From: Parachlorella kessleri
Taxonomy: Eukaryota > Chlorophyta > Trebouxiophyceae > Chlorellales > Chlorellaceae
Length of the DNA: 11,599 nucleotides
Reading direction: 5' to 3'
NCBI GenBank assembly: GCA_001598975.1
Contig: BBXU01001792.1
Coordinates: 1-11,599, forward strand
This document shows positions 8,857 through 11,599 of the stretch, one piece after another (positions within the stretch are counted from its first letter, which is position 1; every line of letters starts with the position of its first letter). The notes below the pieces were generated by a model, which saw only the letters and a program-made list of their open reading frames with translations, did no database searches and had not been told where the DNA came from. Made by a program: the position numbers and the translations under genes.

Positions 8857-11599
8857 TCAGCAGTGTGATCCTGCAGCCCCCAGACTCACCACCACGCTCA
8901 TGTCCTTGGTGCCTGACGACTCCTCGGGACCGGCACCGCCTGCTGCCTGCGGCTTCATGGCAGGGAACAGCAGCACCTGCATAGCGCAGCGCAGCGCAGC
9001 GTCAAGCGGGGGGGGCACGGTGCAGGTCAGGGCTGGGAAAACGGGTAAAATCCATGCGGCGAGTCGCTTATTGTCGGCACCGGCGCTGCATGGGCGGGTG
9101 TGAAGCCGTGACCAATGTGGGCACGTCTTGGTCATGATCAGGAGCTGATCGTGAAGCTTGAATAAAAGAAGCCTCATAGATGGGTCAGAGATGCCAAGCC
9201 TTCATCTGCTAGGTGGCTGATTGCTAATGGACACTCTACCACAGCATATCCCATATACCACACTCCTGCATGGCTCTGCACAGAGGCAGCTCACGTGCGC
9301 ATACTCCCTCACTAGCGCTCCCCACATGCTTCTACCCACCTCCTTGATGTTGTTCTTGTCTGTGAGCAGCATGGTGAAGCGGTCGATGCCGAAGCCCCAG
9401 CCCCCGGTGGGAGGCAGGCCGTACTCCAGTGCCGTGCAGAAGTTCTCATCTATGAACATCGCCTCGTCGTCCCCTGCGTCCTTGGCCTGCAAGCATGGTG
9501 CACCGCGACATTTGTACAGGGGTCGGCATGCAAGCCTGGTGCCGATAAGATTTGTCCTTAGATCGGCCTGCACAGATACACCAACGCACAACAACAGAAG
9601 GATCCCTGGCTTTAGCTTTGCCTCGGTATGCTGCACGCGACATGCCAGTCAGCAGCTAGACGAGAGCTCTGCAAGACTGGCTGGAGGGGCCCCGCTGCCT
9701 TCAGCGGGGTTAGCCTCGGTGGGCTGGCCGCGTCCGCCTGCACTGCTGAGTTGCATCGATAAGTGATGCACCCAGCGCGCACCTGCGCCTGCTGCTGGAA
9801 CAGCTCCCGCTGCCGCAGCGGGTCGTTCAACTCGGTGTAGGCGTTGCACACTTCGCGGCAGTTGATGAATAGCTCAAAGCGCTCGGTCATGCCCGGAATC
9901 GAGCGATGCCTGGAAGGGAGCAGCACATTACAAAGGTGAAGCCCACCCATGTCGTGAAAGGCCACACATGGACAGGGTTGTGAACGAAACACAGCACCCA
10001 CCACCTGTCGAGAGGTGCACACAGTGCTAGGACGATTGCAGGTGAGGTCTTGGCTGGCCAGCTGACTCTGAATGCATACCCAAAATACAAAAAAGCAAGC
10101 AGGATCCGTGACTCACCACTTGGCTAGCGGTGACATAATCTGTGGGTGGTCACAGATGAAGCCTGGGTTGACCAGTTGGCTTTCAAGGTACTCTCCCACC
10201 AGCTTGTCCAGCAGCCGGGCGGTGGTGTGGGGAGGAGCACACTCCACCTTGTGCTTCTTACACTGCGAGGGGAACCAAGTGGCAAGAGGGAAGAGGGAAG
10301 AGGGAAGAGGCAAGTTGGAAGCACAAAACACAGAACAGAGGCAATAGGTGGCAGTCCCTTGCTAGATCACGCAGTGGTTCCAGGTGGGGCGCACTCCTTG
10401 CTTTGCTTCTTACGCTACAGGCGGTAGCGGAAGAAAAGAAGTGCCTGGTTACGAGACAAGGTGTCAGCGGCACCAGCCAGATAGCCCTCCTTGGCCTCTT
10501 GGCTCTCTAAGCCACAAAGCCACTGGCGCCCACACCAACACTGCTAGTCCAGGCAAGCATCTCATCCAACCCAGCATAAAGCCAACAACTAGGGCAATAA
10601 CCAGAGGCCTCAGAGTCATGGAAGTGTGTCATCGGGCAGGCTTGCTCGCAGCAGCCAGCCCTCTCTGTTTTTGTGGTGTAAATTTTCGTCAACGGCCAGC
10701 CTGGTGCCCCTGCCGGCCATGCCAGAAAGGCTGCCCAAAACAAACATCCCCTTGCAAAACGACCGGCAATATCCTGCTTCCTATGTGCACAGAAGCCGTC
10801 CTCAGCACTACTGACACCCCGGTGTATGCCGACAAACCGGCCCTATCTATCAAGCCAGGGCAGCCCCCTCAACTCCCACAGGGAGCGCTCACCACCTTGC
10901 AAATGCATGCAACCTCACACCTCAGATATCAATCAGAAGACTGACTGACGGCTGACTCACCAGCCCCACCACGAACACCGCCCCACCTCTTCTCAGGGTT
11001 ACTATCGTCAAGCTTAAGGACAGGTAATAGTCGACTCACCAGCTCCACCAGGAAGAGCCGCGCCTCCTCGCTGTCCAGGTCTGCCGGCAACTTCACATTC
11101 AGCACCTCCTCCAGACCCGACACCATGCTGATGCGCCGGAAGGGCGGCGTGAAGTCGATCTCAACAGCCTACAAGGTGCAGCAAGGCGGGTATATGACAG
11201 CTCAGGTCAGGCCTGAATGCTGCGGCATGCTTCTACGGCCGGAGGGCGCTGGATGTTCCTCAAACGCCAGCTTGAAGCCATGCTGCAGACCACGGCAGGG
11301 ACGGCTCTGTCCAGCCGATAAGACGGTTGGATGCATCCCAAGGGGTACCATATAAAGATGATTTTTTCAAAAGAACTGAAGAGACACCAGGGGAATGTGG
11401 CCGCCGCGTATAACCTCCCGGCAACCAGCCATGCGGGGTGGCTAATGTAAGACAGCCCCCAATCTCGGGGCTACTCTTGCGCAGCTGTACATCCGCCCGG
11501 CCCGTGGGGGTTCATTGAAGAGCAGCACCGGGCGGGAGTAAGGCGACGCTTGGGGGTGGTGTGTGTCTGGTGGTGGTGGTGGTGTGTGTGTGTGTGTGG
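8857..11599 (-). CDS. KRS1: Lysyl-tRNA synthetase, class II cytosolic type (C-terminal half; 5' part off window)
   Basis: Charges tRNA-Lys with lysine using ATP. Minus-strand exons in the window: 11168-11040, 10262-10117, 9909-9783, 9486-9340 and 8976-8857, with consistent phases (0, 2, 0, 0). Together they cover the C-terminal part of the catalytic core. Conserved blocks in order: [56 protein letters not shown] and [36 protein letters not shown]; and class II motif 3 [16 protein letters not shown] followed by [14 protein letters not shown]. These are the active-site landmarks of eukaryotic LysRS. Gly-Phe-Gly in motif 3 replaces the more usual Gly-Leu/Met-Gly. The N-terminal tRNA-binding OB-fold and motifs 1-2 lie past the right edge; I find no credible exon in 11170-11599. 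The tail ([20 protein letters not shown]...) is low-complexity, and its end is uncertain because a strong internal donor at 8889 offers an alternative last exon. Confidence 0.95.
8983..9001. repeat. Pentamer repeat AGCGC, nearly 4 copies
   Basis: AGCGC repeats directly upstream (in minus orientation) of the acceptor of the last LysRS coding exon at 8976, within the intron. Confidence 0.75.
10284..10310. repeat. Heptamer microsatellite AAGAGGG, 3.9 copies
   Basis: Exact 7-base repeats sit in the LysRS intron about 20 bases upstream (minus orientation) of the exon at 10262. On the transcribed strand they give a pyrimidine-rich CCCTCTT tract suitable as the polypyrimidine tract of that acceptor. 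Confidence 0.85.
10367..10414 (-). pseudogene. Degenerate duplicate of a LysRS exon start (pseudo-exon)
   Basis: On the minus strand, TAG followed by a 15-codon reading [15 protein letters not shown] and then TGA. The true exon at 10262 starts [15 protein letters not shown]. Ten of 15 residues match, and both copies begin just after an AG acceptor. The copy sits about 150 bases upstream of the true exon in the same intron. Confidence 0.65.
11493..11535. repeat. 8-bp perfect inverted repeat with 27-base loop
   Basis: CCGCCCGG (11493-11500) and CCGGGCGG (11528-11535) could form a GC-only stem. It lies inside the LysRS intron right of 11168. No RNA family is recognised. Confidence 0.4.
11562..11599. 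repeat. GGT/GT microsatellite at the right edge
   Basis: Runs of GGT change into GT repeats and continue to the end of the window. It lies within the LysRS intron. Confidence 0.85.

Noticed and set aside
11380..11540. Possible structured RNA (tRNA or snRNA) in the GC-rich stretch with an inverted repeat.
   Set aside because: No tRNA T-arm or box elements and no spliceosomal RNA core sequence recognised.
11441..11545. Minus-strand frame with [18 protein letters not shown] as a possible LysRS exon.
   Set aside because: It has no resemblance to the LysRS segment expected before [10 protein letters not shown] and ends in a stop; taken as intron.

Overview
The window is a nuclear segment of a green alga (Chlorophyta). 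This is inferred from five short-exon, intron-rich genes with GT-AG introns (plus two GC-AG introns), TGTAA polyadenylation signals of the chlorophyte type, moderately high GC content, CAG/CTG and GT microsatellites, and proteins of plant/algal type (an HD2/FKBP53-like N-terminus and a plastid FAX transporter). I cannot fix the genus or class. The exon models come from reading splice sites by eye and requiring codon phase to match across every junction. There is no transcript evidence.

Layout. (1) Positions 1-3425, minus strand: seven 5' exons of a nucleolar FKBP-type prolyl isomerase with a nucleoplasmin-like N-terminal domain, acidic tracts and a Lys/Gln-rich linker. The catalytic FKBP core lies past the left edge. 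(2) 3426-3917: a divergent promoter region of about 490 bp. (3) 3918-4608, plus: a three-exon gene for a 117-residue CHORD-like zinc-binding protein. (4) 5187-6652, plus: a six-exon gene for a 244-residue type I membrane protein with signal peptide, N-glycosylation sites and one transmembrane helix. (5) 6882-7861, plus: a three-exon gene for a 198-residue FAX/TMEM14 plastid fatty-acid exporter with transit peptide. (6) 7931-8248: a convergent 3' region. (7) 8857 to the right edge, minus: the five 3'-terminal exons of a cytosolic-type class II lysyl-tRNA synthetase, whose N-terminal half lies past the right edge.

The genes are unrelated housekeeping or lineage-specific genes in a compact neighbourhood. 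I see no operon, mobile element, CRISPR array or defence system. The interesting signals concern splicing. There is a 45-bp tandem duplication of a 5' splice site in the FKBP gene whose second donor is exactly in frame, and GC-AG introns in two neighbouring divergent genes. In the LysRS gene one intron carries degenerate copies of both flanking exon borders, one of them a recognisable pseudo-exon with a stop codon. The LysRS gene also has two plausible C-terminal ends.
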